The notes beneath the pieces are model-generated. The model had not been told where the DNA came from, made no database searches, and worked only from the letters and a program-made list of their open reading frames with translations. A DNA stretch of 64,000 nt, taken from the NCBI RefSeq assembly GCF_003968755.1, contig NZ_RYDL01000002.1:1-64000 (forward strand), in the 5' to 3' direction. This DNA comes from Flavobacterium sp. RSP15 (GTDB taxonomy: Bacteria; Bacteroidota; Bacteroidia; Flavobacteriales; Flavobacteriaceae). The translations under genes and the position numbers were made by a program. Below are positions 53,785 to 62,704 of this stretch, one piece after another. Positions within the stretch are counted from its first letter, which is position 1. Each line of letters begins with the position of its first letter.

Positions 53785-55658
53785 AGAAAACAGATCAATT
53801 TCCGTTCTTAAACAGAAGCGTTCTAAAAAAAATAACTTTATTCCTTTTTTTTATGTCAATAACTGTACATGCGCAAATCGACAAAGTGGAACCGCCTTTT
53901 TGGTATGCAGGAATGCAGAATCCAGAGCTGCAAATTCTTTTTTATGGCAAAGGCATTGCTCAAAACCAAGTAACGGTTTCTAATAGCATAAAAATAACCG
54001 ACGTAAAAAGAACGGAAAATCCCAACTACCTATTTGTTACCATTGACACTAAAAAAGTGGTGGCATCAGATCTGATTTTTACCTTTAAAAACAACACTGA
54101 AGAAACCTTTACACAAAAATACAGCCTTAAGAAAAGAAGAGAAAACTCAGCGCAACGCAAAAGCTTTGACGCTTCGGATATGATGTATTTGTTGATGCCA
54201 GATCGCTTTGCCAACGGAAACAGAAACAACGATAGTGAAAATTCAACCCAAGAAAAATACAATAGAGAATTACCCGGAGGAAGACACGGTGGCGATATTG
54301 AAGGGATTATAAAAAATCTGGATTACATAGCAGAACTAGGTGCAACAACAATTTGGAGTACACCACTTTGCGAAGATAATGACGCTGCTTTTTCGTATCA
54401 TACCTACGGACAATCTGATGTGTATAAAATAGATCCCCGTTATGGAACCAATGCTGATTATGTTCGATTGGCTGACGAAATGCATAAAAGAGACCTGAAA
54501 TTAGTAATGGATTATGTGACGAATCACTGGGGAATTGAACATTGGATGATGAAAGATTTACCCACAAAAGAATGGATCAATCAATTTGACACCTACACCC
54601 AAACAAATCATAAAAGAACAGTTATTCACGACACCAATGCCTCTGAAATTGATAAAAAAATCACAATAGACGGTTGGTTTGTTTCATCCATGCCCGATTT
54701 AAATTTGAAGAATCCGTTGACTTTAAAATACTTGATTCAAAATGCCATTTGGTGGATAGAATATGCTGATTTAGATGGCTTCAGAGTCGACACCTACAAT
54801 TATTCTGATCCGAAAGGAATTGCAAAATGGACCAAATCCATAACCGATGAATACCCCAATTTTAATATTGTAGGCGAAGTCTGGATGCAAAGTCAAGCGC
54901 AAATGGCGTATTGGCAAAAAGACAATAAAATTGCAGCAATACAAAATTACAATTCATATCTGCCAAGTGTAATGGATTTTACATTATATGAAGCAGTCAC
55001 TAAAGTTTTCAATGAAGATGACGGCTCTTGGGACAAAGGAATGGTAAAACTCTATGACAATTTCACCAATGATTTTCTGTATCCTAATGTCAATAATATG
55101 TTGCTATTTGCAGAAAATCATGATACCAATCGCATCAATCAAACCTACGGGAACGACATCAGAAAATACAAGATGGCAATGACTTTGATGGCTACCGTTC
55201 GCGGGATTCCACAATTGTATTACGGAAGCGAAATAGGTATGGCCGGTGATAAAAACAAAGGTGATGCAGCTATTCGTCTTGATTTTCCAGGCGGTTGGGA
55301 AGGCGATAAAAACAATGCTTTTACGAAGGAAGGACGAACTCCGGAGCAAAACCAATATTTTGATTTTACCGCCAAATTGTTCCAATGGAGAAAAACAAAA
55401 GCAGTGGTTCATTTTGGAAAAACAACCCATTATATTCCGGAAAATAATATCTACGCTTATTTTAGATACAACGCAAATGAAACGGTAATGGTTTTAATGA
55501 ACAACAGCAACGAAACCAAGACGGTAAACACACATCGTTTCAAAGAAAATATCAAAGACTTTAAAACTGGAAAAGATGTCATTTCTGAACTCACCTTTGA
55601 GGTGACGAACGAAATAATAATCGAACCTAAATCTGTTTTGATTTTAGAACTGAAGTAA
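53781..55658 (+). CDS. GH13 alpha-amylase/neopullulanase-type enzyme, periplasmic (SusA-like)
   Basis: A 625-residue glycoside hydrolase with an N-terminal signal peptide (hydrophobic ITLFLFFMSITVHAQ, cut near residue 32), an N-terminal beta-sandwich as in cyclomaltodextrinases (about 35-125) and the GH13 barrel. Catalytic residues: D337 (DGFRVDTYNY), E366 (IVGEVWM) and D448 (AENHDTNRI). With no lipobox and no T9SS domain, a soluble periplasmic enzyme that shortens imported maltodextrins is most likely, equivalent to SusA of Bacteroides. It precedes the lipoprotein amylase by 113 bases. Confidence 0.9.
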   Translation: MKKTDQFPFLNRSVLKKITLFLFFMSITVHAQIDKVEPPFWYAGMQNPELQILFYGKGIAQNQVTVSNSIKITDVKRTENPNYLFVTIDTKKVVASDLIFTFKNNTEETFTQKYSLKKRRENSAQRKSFDASDMMYLLMPDRFANGNRNNDSENSTQEKYNRELPGGRHGGDIEGIIKNLDYIAELGATTIWSTPLCEDNDAAFSYHTYGQSDVYKIDPRYGTNADYVRLADEMHKRDLKLVMDYVTNHWGIEHWMMKDLPTKEWINQFDTYTQTNHKRTVIHDTNASEIDKKITIDGWFVSSMPDLNLKNPLTLKYLIQNAIWWIEYADLDGFRVDTYNYSDPKGIAKWTKSITDEYPNFNIVGEVWMQSQAQMAYWQKDNKIAAIQNYNSYLPSVMDFTLYEAVTKVFNEDDGSWDKGMVKLYDNFTNDFLYPNVNNMLLFAENHDTNRINQTYGNDIRKYKMAMTLMATVRGIPQLYYGSEIGMAGDKNKGDAAIRLDFPGGWEGDKNNAFTKEGRTPEQNQYFDFTAKLFQWRKTKAVVHFGKTTHYIPENNIYAYFRYNANETVMVLMNNSNETKTVNTHRFKENIKDFKTGKDVISELTFEVTNEIIIEPKSVLILELK

Positions 55659-55771
55659 TTCACACTCTAAAATACAAGAATCCGGAGAACTACTGAAAAA
55701 AATACCAGATACTGACTGCTGCTCCTTGAAAAAAAGCTCCAGCAAAAAAATAATTATTCAATTTAAAAAAA

Positions 55772-57451
55772 ATGAAAAAAAAATCTTTACTATTAATTCT
55801 ATCCGTGCTCGCTTTTTGCGTGAGTTGTTCCGGTACCAAACCTGTTACGGAAAACAACACTCCAATAAAAAAGACAAAAAAAACCCCTTTTGTCTGGGAA
55901 GGTGCTAATGTCTATTTCCTTATGACAGATCGCTTTAATAATGGTGATCGTTCCAATGACATTACTTTAAACAGAACTAAAACTACAGGAAAACTTCGTG
56001 GTTTTGAAGGAGGAGATATCAAAGGAATTACTAAAAAAATTGAAGAAGGTTATTTTGACAAACTAGGGATAAATGCCATTTGGTTTACTCCTGTAGTGGA
56101 ACAAATTCATGACGCTGTAGATGAAGGCACTGGATTGAGTTATGGCTATCATGGCTATTGGGCCAAAGATTGGACGGCATTAGATCCCAATTTTGGAACT
56201 AAAAAAGAGTTAGCTGAATTAGTAAAAAAAGCGCATGCACGAGGAATCAGAATCATTCTTGACGGCGTCATTAATCACACCGGTCCTGTGACTGAAATAG
56301 ATACTGTTTGGCCAAATTACTGGGTTCGTACCAATCCGGTTTGTGATTATAAAAATTATCAAAATACAACAACCTGCACTTTGGTGGCCAATCTTCCAGA
56401 TATCAGAACTGAAAGCACCCAGAATGTAGACTTACCTCCTTTTCTTGTCGAAAAATGGAAAAAAGAAGGTAGATACGAACAGGAAATGAATGAGTTAGAT
56501 GCTTTTTTTTCTCGGACAGGCTATCCTAAAACTCCAAAATATTACATCATAAAATGGCTGACAGACTACGTTGCTGATTATGGGATAGACGGCTACAGAG
56601 GAGATACCGTAAAACATACAGACGAAACCGTCTGGGCAGATTTCAAAACGCAATGTGACTATTCATTTGAGACTTGGAAGAAAAAAAACCCTACAAAAGT
56701 ACTGGATAACAACTCCTTTTACACCATTGCCGAAGTCTATAATTATGGTATCAGCGGCGGACAAGATTTTGATTTTGGAGATAAAAAAATAAACTATTTT
56801 AAAAATGGTTTCAACAACATGATTAATTTTGAGTTCAAATGGGACGCCCAAAAAGACTATGAATTCATATTCTCAAAATACTCTGACAGGCTCAACAACG
56901 ACCTAAAAGGATACAGTGTTTTAAACTATTTATCCTCACATGATGACGGCGCTCCATTTGACGCAAAACGCACCAAAAGCATCGAAGCCGGTACAAAATT
57001 ATTGTTGAGTCCAGGACTTTCTCAAGTATATTATGGTGATGAGAGTGCACGTCCCTTAGTAATTGAAGGTACAAACGGCGATGCTACCTTGCGTTCCTTT
57101 ATGAACTGGAAAGACATAAAATCCAATCCTGAAACAAAAAAAATACTGACACACTGGAGAAAATTAGGAAAGTTCAGAAAGAACCATCCTGCTGTGGGAG
57201 CTGGAATTCACACCATGATTTCGGACACGCCCTACACATTTTCAAGAACATACACTAAAGGAACTTTCGCAGACAAAGTAGTGGTTGGTCTGGATCTCTC
57301 TACTGGCAAAAAAGAAATTATTGTAGCCCCTATTTTTAAAGATGGATCTAAAGTAAGGGATGCCTATTCCGGGAAAGAAGCCAAAGTTTCAAAAGGAAAA
57401 GTGACTATTCGAACCGACTTTGACATTGTTTTATTAGAAATGAAAAAATAA
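55772..57451 (+). CDS. GH13 alpha-amylase lipoprotein (SusG-like)
   Basis: A 559-residue lipoprotein (lipobox CVSCSG, Cys about residue 19), so it is probably on the outer membrane like SusG. The barrel begins VWEGANVYFLMTDRFNNGD. Catalytic residues: D278 (DGYRGDTVKH), E321 (IAEVYNYG) and D391 (LSSHDDGAP). The sequence DGYRGD replaces the common DGFRxD but keeps the Arg and Asp. It would make the first cuts in starch at the surface before SusCD import. It is the last gene of the plus-strand arm. A dispersed repeat begins 5 bases after the stop. Confidence 0.9.
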   Translation: MKKKSLLLILSVLAFCVSCSGTKPVTENNTPIKKTKKTPFVWEGANVYFLMTDRFNNGDRSNDITLNRTKTTGKLRGFEGGDIKGITKKIEEGYFDKLGINAIWFTPVVEQIHDAVDEGTGLSYGYHGYWAKDWTALDPNFGTKKELAELVKKAHARGIRIILDGVINHTGPVTEIDTVWPNYWVRTNPVCDYKNYQNTTTCTLVANLPDIRTESTQNVDLPPFLVEKWKKEGRYEQEMNELDAFFSRTGYPKTPKYYIIKWLTDYVADYGIDGYRGDTVKHTDETVWADFKTQCDYSFETWKKKNPTKVLDNNSFYTIAEVYNYGISGGQDFDFGDKKINYFKNGFNNMINFEFKWDAQKDYEFIFSKYSDRLNNDLKGYSVLNYLSSHDDGAPFDAKRTKSIEAGTKLLLSPGLSQVYYGDESARPLVIEGTNGDATLRSFMNWKDIKSNPETKKILTHWRKLGKFRKNHPAVGAGIHTMISDTPYTFSRTYTKGTFADKVVVGLDLSTGKKEIIVAPIFKDGSKVRDAYSGKEAKVSKGKVTIRTDFDIVLLEMKK

Positions 57452-57455
57452 AGGT

Positions 57456-57488
57456 CCTCTCCCCAACCCTCTCCAAAAGAAAGGGAGA
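57456..57488 (+). repeat. Dispersed repeat, copy 1
   Basis: A 33-base sequence starting CCTCTCCCCAACCC and ending GGGAGA, with TCTCCC/GGGAGA arms able to pair. It matches 62617-62649 at 31 of 33 positions. Both copies lie 4-5 bases after a CDS stop codon. Confidence 0.75.
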
Positions 57489-57534
57489 TGAAACCGAAAA
57501 AGTTAAACTGAATTTAGGTTCCATACTTAAATCC

Positions 57535-57565
57535 AAACGCTTTTAGAAATGAAGGCGTTTTTTTT
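57535..57565 (+). terminator. Terminator of the plus-strand maltodextrin arm
   Basis: AAACGCTTT (57535-57543) / AAGGCGTTT (57552-57560) with one G-T pair, then TTTTT. Confidence 0.75.
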
Positions 57566-57595
57566 ATGTTTATCTTTACTCAAAATTAGAAAGCA

Positions 57596-58273
57596 ATGCT
57601 CAAAATTGGACATCGTGGTGCAAAAGGATACGAACCGGAGAACACCTTGGTTTCGTTCCAAAAAGCATTAGACATGCAAGTAGACGGTATTGAACTCGAC
57701 GTGCATTTGAGCGCTGATGGTGAAATAATCGTTATTCACGATGAAACCATTGACCGAACGACAAATGGAAAAGGTTTTGTAAAAGTTTTATCGTTGCAAG
57801 AATTAACAGCATTTCGAATAAATGGAAAGCACCAAATCCCTACGTTACAAGAGGTTTTTGATTTGGTAAACCAAGGCTGCCTGATCAATATTGAACTCAA
57901 AAGCTACGAAGCAACAGACAAAGTAGTCTCACTCATTGAAAAATATATTGCTAAAAAAGGTTGGAAATACGATCGTTTTTTAATTTCCAGTTTTGATTGG
58001 AATGCGTTGCAGCAAGTGGCGTTTTTAAATGATAAAATTTCAATTGGCGTTTTAACGGAAACTGATTTAGACTTGGCTTTGGCTTTCGCCAAATTCATTC
58101 AGGCAAAATCCATTCATCCGCATTTTCATTTATTGACAAAAGAAAACACGGCGCAAATGCAAGAAAAAGGATTGCAGGTTTTTCCTTGGACTATCAATGA
58201 ATTAGAAGATATTGAAAAAATAAAAACATTCAACGTAAACGGAATCATAACCGATTTCCCAAATAGAATATGA
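57596..58273 (+). CDS. Glycerophosphodiester phosphodiesterase
   Basis: A 225-residue cytoplasmic enzyme hydrolysing glycerophosphodiesters to glycerol-3-phosphate and an alcohol. GDPD motifs: GHRGAKGYEPENT (catalytic His and Glu), DGIELDVHLSADGEIIVIHD (metal Glu/Asp and second His), NIELKS, and the final NGIITDFP. There is no signal peptide, unlike GlpQ, so it acts inside the cell. A TATCTTTA box (57571-57578) stands before it. Its stop overlaps the start of the flavoprotein gene by 4 bases (ATGA), so the pair is translationally coupled. Confidence 0.93.
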   Translation: MLKIGHRGAKGYEPENTLVSFQKALDMQVDGIELDVHLSADGEIIVIHDETIDRTTNGKGFVKVLSLQELTAFRINGKHQIPTLQEVFDLVNQGCLINIELKSYEATDKVVSLIEKYIAKKGWKYDRFLISSFDWNALQQVAFLNDKISIGVLTETDLDLALAFAKFIQAKSIHPHFHLLTKENTAQMQEKGLQVFPWTINELEDIEKIKTFNVNGIITDFPNRI

Positions 58274-59478
58274 ATCAGAATTTTGATATAATAATAGTAG
58301 GCGGTGGCGCAGCAGGTTTTTTTACAGCGATAAATATTGTAGAAAAAAATCCAAAACTGAAAGTTGCCATTCTGGAGCGCGGTGCAGAGGTATTGCAAAA
58401 AGTTCGCATTTCCGGCGGCGGAAGATGCAACGTGACGCACGCTTGTTTTGAGCCAAATGAATTGGTGAAGTTTTATCCGCGTGGCGAAAAAGAATTACGA
58501 GGTCCTTTTCATCAGTTCTGTTCTGGCGATACGATTGAATGGTTTGAGAAACATGGTGTAGAATTAAAAATAGAAGGAGACGGACGCATGTTCCCCGTTT
58601 CAAATTCTTCACAAACAATTATTGATTGCTTTCTAACTGCCACACAAAAACTGGGTATTGCAGTGCTTACAGGACAAAGTGTACAATCAATTTTCAAGAA
58701 AGAGAATGAATGGAAAATCGAAACCCAAACTGAAAATTATCTTGCCGAAAAACTAATTCTAGCCACAGGAAGTAATCCTAAAGTATGGGAAATGTTACAG
58801 AATTTTGGTCACGCAGTTGTCAGCCCAGTTCCTTCCCTATTCACTTTTAACATCAAAGATTCCAGAATAAAAGAATTACCTGGCGTTGCGGCACAAGTAA
58901 CCGTAAAGGTAAAAGACACCAAACTTACATCAACAGGTCCGTTGTTAATTACCCATTGGGGAATGAGTGGCCCGGCGATATTGAAACTCTCCGCTTGGGG
59001 AGCCCGAATCTTACATGACAAAAGTTATCAATTTACCATTTTTATAAATTGGTTAAATGATGAAGATACTACGGATGTCGAGAAGAAACTAAAAGATTTA
59101 AAACAGGAACACGCGAAAAAATCAGTTTCCAAGAAATCTCCTTTCGAATTAACCAATAGATTATGGGAAAGTTTGGTTCTCGCTTCCGGAATTGAAGTGG
59201 AGACAAAATGGGCGGATTTGTCTAAAATTCAACTGCAAAATCTAGCTAATCAATTGACAAATGGGACTTTTCAAGTGAATGGAAAAAGCACCTTCAAAGA
59301 AGAATTTGTAACTGCAGGCGGAATTGATTTAAAGGAAATCAACTTTAAAACCATGGAAAGCAAATTGCATGAAAACCTTTATTTTGCTGGTGAAATAGTA
59401 AATATTGATGCCATTACAGGCGGATTCAATTTTCAGAATGCCTGGACGAGTGGGTTTATTGTGGCGAGTGCTATATAA
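58270..59478 (+). CDS. NAD(P)/FAD-dependent oxidoreductase of the HI0933/BaiN family
   Basis: A 402-residue flavoprotein. It has the FAD-binding dinucleotide fold IIVGGGAAGFFTAINI at the N-terminus, the family motif ISGGGRCNVTH (about 46-56), and a C-terminal FAD-contacting segment GEIVNIDAITGGFNFQNAWTSG. Members are widespread and mostly uncharacterised; BaiN is linked to bile-acid dehydroxylation in gut clostridia, which does not apply here. The substrate is unknown. Coupled by a 4-base overlap to the phosphodiesterase gene, though no functional link is obvious. Confidence 0.88.
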   Translation: MNQNFDIIIVGGGAAGFFTAINIVEKNPKLKVAILERGAEVLQKVRISGGGRCNVTHACFEPNELVKFYPRGEKELRGPFHQFCSGDTIEWFEKHGVELKIEGDGRMFPVSNSSQTIIDCFLTATQKLGIAVLTGQSVQSIFKKENEWKIETQTENYLAEKLILATGSNPKVWEMLQNFGHAVVSPVPSLFTFNIKDSRIKELPGVAAQVTVKVKDTKLTSTGPLLITHWGMSGPAILKLSAWGARILHDKSYQFTIFINWLNDEDTTDVEKKLKDLKQEHAKKSVSKKSPFELTNRLWESLVLASGIEVETKWADLSKIQLQNLANQLTNGTFQVNGKSTFKEEFVTAGGIDLKEINFKTMESKLHENLYFAGEIVNIDAITGGFNFQNAWTSGFIVASAI

Positions 59479-59520
59479 TAATCAGCCCTTTCACAGTGTG
59501 GAAGCTTGAAAGAATAAAAC

Positions 59521-59997
59521 CTATCTGTTCAACCACCAGATACTTCCATTCAAAACTGCTGCAAAACTTACCCAAGCCAAATACGGAATGAATAAATAAC
59601 CCGCAATTTTATTGATTTTAGAAAACTGAAGGTAGGTTTCAAATATCATTAGCCAAAGCACAATAATTTCTAACCCGGCTAACATCGGGTTGTGTAATCC
59701 AAAGAATAAATACGACCACAAAGCATTTAATGCCAATTGTATTGCAAAGAAAATCAACGCTTTTTTTACTAGTTCTTTTTCTACCTCTATTCTATCCCAT
59801 ACTAATCCTGCAGCAACACCCATCATCACATATAACATACTCCAAACAGGTGCAAAAACCCAATTAGGAGGATTAAAACTTGGCTTTATCAAAGTGGGAT
59901 ACCAAGTGGTAATGGCGGAACGAGTAACCGTTCCAGAGAAATATCCAATGGCAAGACAGGTGACAACAACAGCTAATATTCGGGTGATTTTATTCAT
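59521..59997 (-). CDS. tspO: TspO/MBR family tryptophan-rich sensory protein
   Basis: A 158-residue five-helix membrane protein related to the bacterial TspO and mitochondrial translocator protein, which bind porphyrins and other hydrophobic ligands. Characteristic residues: WYPTLIKPSFNPPNWVFAPVWSMLYVMMGVAAGLVW in the first half (the longest conserved block), ALNALWSYLFFGLHNP, and YLFIPYLAWVSFAAVLN. I chose ATG 59997 (MNKITRIL); an upstream in-frame Met at 60054 adds 19 residues not seen in the family. It converges with the flavoprotein gene. Confidence 0.92.
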   Translation of the reverse strand: MNKITRILAVVVTCLAIGYFSGTVTRSAITTWYPTLIKPSFNPPNWVFAPVWSMLYVMMGVAAGLVWDRIEVEKELVKKALIFFAIQLALNALWSYLFFGLHNPMLAGLEIIVLWLMIFETYLQFSKINKIAGYLFIPYLAWVSFAAVLNGSIWWLNR

Positions 59998-60248
59998 TTT
60001 TAATTTATTGAAATGTACTGTTTTCTGGAAACATATAAGCCATTTAAGAAACAATAAGTGTACTGATTATCTCGTAAACTTTACAATTCTAACCATTAAG
60101 AAAAATTAAGTTCAATTCTTAATGAATCTTAATTCCTAGATGGTTAAAATCCTTGAAGGACTTACATGATTATTTTTATTGCCCAAATTTACTCAAATCT
60201 TTCTAACGATTAACCATCTATTCGAATAAACAAATAACGCAAAAAAAG

Positions 60249-60256
60249 TATCTTTG
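60249..60256 (+). promoter_or_regulatory. -7 promoter box of the mevalonate cluster
   Basis: TATCTTTG fits TAnnTTTG exactly, 17 bases before the mvaD start; no TTG at the usual distance upstream. Confidence 0.5.
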
Positions 60257-60273
60257 CGTAAATTTATACATTC

Positions 60274-61377
60274 ATGATTTCAGCAAACGATTTTATTCCA
60301 TCAAAATATACACATTCTATTGAAGAAGGCAATTTTCAATGGAGCGCGCCCAGCAATATTGCTCTTGTAAAATATTGGGGGAAAAAGGACAATCAAATTC
60401 CTGCGAATCCTTCGGTGAGTTTTACGTTGAATAATTGCAAAACGATTACTAAATTGACTTTCGCCAAAAAAAACATTTCCCCTGAGCTCAATGTGACGGG
60501 TAATAATTTCTCTTTTGATTTACTTTTTGAGGGACAACCAAAAGAAGATTTCAAACCAAAGATTCAAAAATTTCTGGAACGAATTGAAATCTATTTGCCT
60601 TTTTTAAAAGACTACCATTTTACGATTGACACGGAAAATACTTTTCCGCACAGTTCCGGAATTGCTTCATCGGCATCTGGAATGGCTGCGTTGGCGATGA
60701 ACTTAATGAGTTTAGAAAAAGCACTAAACCCTGAAATGACCAAAGAATATTTTTATCAGAAAGCGTCTTTGCTGGCACGTTTGGGTTCAGGAAGCGCTTG
60801 CCGAAGTGTAAAAGGACAAGTTGTAGTGTGGGGAAATCACGCCAACATTTCCAGAAGTTCTGATTTATTTGGCGTGGAATTTCCAAATGCGATACATGCT
60901 AATTTCAAGAATTTCCAAGATACTATTTTACTAGTTGACAAAGGTGAAAAACAAGTCTCGAGTACCGTTGGTCATGACTTGATGCACAACCATCCTTTTG
61001 CCGAAAGGCGATTTGCTCAAGCACATGAAAATTTAGACCAACTGATCTCAATTTTCGAAAGTGGAAATCTGGACGAATTCATCAAAATTGTAGAGAGCGA
61101 AGCCTTAACTTTACATGCCATGATGATGACTTCGATGCCTTATTTTATACTAATGAAACCGAATACGTTGGAGATTATAAATGCGATTTGGAAGTTTAGA
61201 AATAAGACTAAAATTCCTGTTTGTTTCACGCTGGATGCCGGAGCAAATGTGCATGTTTTATATCCATTTGATCACAAAGAGAAAGTGTTACAATTTATTC
61301 AGCACGAATTAGTTGGCTATTGTCAAAATGGTCAGTACATTTGTGACCAAATTGGAAATGGAGCGGTATTGCTTTAA
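60274..61377 (+). CDS. mvaD: Diphosphomevalonate decarboxylase
   Basis: A 367-residue GHMP-fold enzyme making isopentenyl diphosphate from mevalonate diphosphate and ATP. Signature: WSAPSNIALVKYWGKKD near residue 25-40, FPHSSGIASSASGMAALA (phosphate-binding loop, about 127-145), RLGSGSACRSVKG and the late CFTLDAGANVHVLYP. The length is normal (about 330-370). It shows that the organism makes isoprenoids by the mevalonate route, as many flavobacteria do. It begins the cluster with the antitoxin-like gene, the GHMP kinase and UbiA. Confidence 0.95.
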   Translation: MISANDFIPSKYTHSIEEGNFQWSAPSNIALVKYWGKKDNQIPANPSVSFTLNNCKTITKLTFAKKNISPELNVTGNNFSFDLLFEGQPKEDFKPKIQKFLERIEIYLPFLKDYHFTIDTENTFPHSSGIASSASGMAALAMNLMSLEKALNPEMTKEYFYQKASLLARLGSGSACRSVKGQVVVWGNHANISRSSDLFGVEFPNAIHANFKNFQDTILLVDKGEKQVSSTVGHDLMHNHPFAERRFAQAHENLDQLISIFESGNLDEFIKIVESEALTLHAMMMTSMPYFILMKPNTLEIINAIWKFRNKTKIPVCFTLDAGANVHVLYPFDHKEKVLQFIQHELVGYCQNGQYICDQIGNGAVLL

Positions 61378-61421
61378 TTTATTTATTTTTCACTATCTTT
61401 AATTTTTAAAGACTTGAAAAC

Positions 61422-61616
61422 ATGGACATTCAATCAGAAAAATTAGAATTGATACGATTGTTGTTAAAAACTGACGACAAATCGATAATCGAGGCATTAA
61501 AAAATATTTTCAAATCACAAAAAAAAGCGGTTTGGAAAGATTTATCACCTGAACAACAAGAAGAAATCGACCTTGAAATTCAGGAAGCAAATCGTGGAGA
61601 TCAACTCGAATTATAA
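61422..61616 (+). CDS. Antitoxin-like small protein without an adjacent toxin
   Basis: A 64-residue protein with two helices. The early MDIQSEKLELIRLLLKTDDKSIIEALKNIF segment and W-KDLS-PEQQEEI closing resemble the addiction-module antitoxins (the group usually followed by a RelE-type toxin). The 57 bases after it contain no toxin frame; the next gene is a metabolic kinase. A TATCTTTA box (61394-61401) may give it its own promoter. It could be an orphan antitoxin or a repurposed regulator; the family call is from pattern only. Confidence 0.55.
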   Translation: MDIQSEKLELIRLLLKTDDKSIIEALKNIFKSQKKAVWKDLSPEQQEEIDLEIQEANRGDQLEL

Positions 61617-61673
61617 AAATTGCTCACTAATACTCTTGATTAGCAAGATTATATTGTTAACCTACAACATCAT

Positions 61674-62612
61674 ATGAAAGGACCTTTATTTTACTCAAAA
61701 ATACTACTCTTTGGAGAATACGGAATTATACGTGACTCAAAAGGGCTTTCAATTCCTTATAATTTTTATAATGGCGCACTAAAAAGAGACGGAAACACGT
61801 CTGAGGAAGCGGTAAAATCAAATGGAAATTTAAGACGTTTTGTTGCCTATTTAGACACCTTACAGCACGAACACCCCAATCTGGTTACTTTTGATTTAGA
61901 TCTCTTGAAAAACGATGTGGAAACCGGAATGTATTTTGATTCCAGTATTCCTCAGGGTTATGGCGTAGGCAGCAGTGGCGCACTTGTAGCCGCCATTTAT
62001 GATAAATATGCTCAAAATAAAATTACCGTTCTGGAAAATTTGACTCGTGAAAAATTATTGCAGCTAAAAAATATATTTTCTCAAATGGAGAGTTTTTTTC
62101 ACGGAAAAAGTTCTGGATTAGATCCTTTGAACAGCTATCTGAGTATCCCTATTTTAATCAATTCTAAAGATAACATTCAAGCTACCGGAATTCCAAATCA
62201 AAGCTTTGACGGCAAAGGAGCCGTATTTTTGTTAGATTCCGGAATTGTAGGCGAAACAGCTCCGATGGTGAATATTTTCATGGAAAACCTGAAAGACAAA
62301 GGATTCCGTGCCATGTTAAAAAATCAATTCGTAAAATATACGGATGCCTGCGTTGAAAATTTCCTAGGTGGTGACATGAAGTCATTGTTCATGAATACCA
62401 AGAAACTATCTAAAGTGGTCTTGAATAACTTTAAACCAATGATTCCGGAACAATTTCATAGCATCTGGCAACAAGGAATTGACAGTAATGATTATTATTT
62501 GAAATTATGTGGTTCTGGTGGCGGTGGTTACATCTTAGGATTCACAGAAGATTTAGAAAAAGCCAAAATTTCCCTGAAAGAGTATAAACTAGAAGTCGTG
62601 TACCAGTTTTAA
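61674..62612 (+). CDS. mvk: GHMP kinase, probably mevalonate kinase
   Basis: A 312-residue ATP-dependent kinase. GHMP motifs: KILLFGEYGIIRDS (motif 1), PQGYGVGSSGALVAAIYDKY (motif 2, phosphate loop, about 98-118) and KLCGSGGGGYILGF (motif 3, about 280-293). SGLDPLNSYL provides the catalytic Asp region. Among GHMP kinases the E-Y-G start and the neighbours (mvaD, UbiA) favour mevalonate kinase; phosphomevalonate kinase is the alternative. A dispersed repeat follows 4 bases after the stop. Confidence 0.8.
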   Translation: MKGPLFYSKILLFGEYGIIRDSKGLSIPYNFYNGALKRDGNTSEEAVKSNGNLRRFVAYLDTLQHEHPNLVTFDLDLLKNDVETGMYFDSSIPQGYGVGSSGALVAAIYDKYAQNKITVLENLTREKLLQLKNIFSQMESFFHGKSSGLDPLNSYLSIPILINSKDNIQATGIPNQSFDGKGAVFLLDSGIVGETAPMVNIFMENLKDKGFRAMLKNQFVKYTDACVENFLGGDMKSLFMNTKKLSKVVLNNFKPMIPEQFHSIWQQGIDSNDYYLKLCGSGGGGYILGFTEDLEKAKISLKEYKLEVVYQF

Positions 62613-62616
62613 ACAT

Positions 62617-62649
62617 CCTCTCCCCAACCCTATCCAAAGGAAAGGGAGA
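62617..62649 (+). repeat. Dispersed repeat, copy 2
   Basis: Same 33-base element as 57456-57488 (31 of 33 identical, C/A and A/G differences at positions 16 and 23), again directly after a stop codon. Confidence 0.75.
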
Positions 62650-62704
62650 AGAAAACCTAAAATAGTACCCTTATTATTGGGAGCACATTCTTAAATAAAT
62701 CTAA

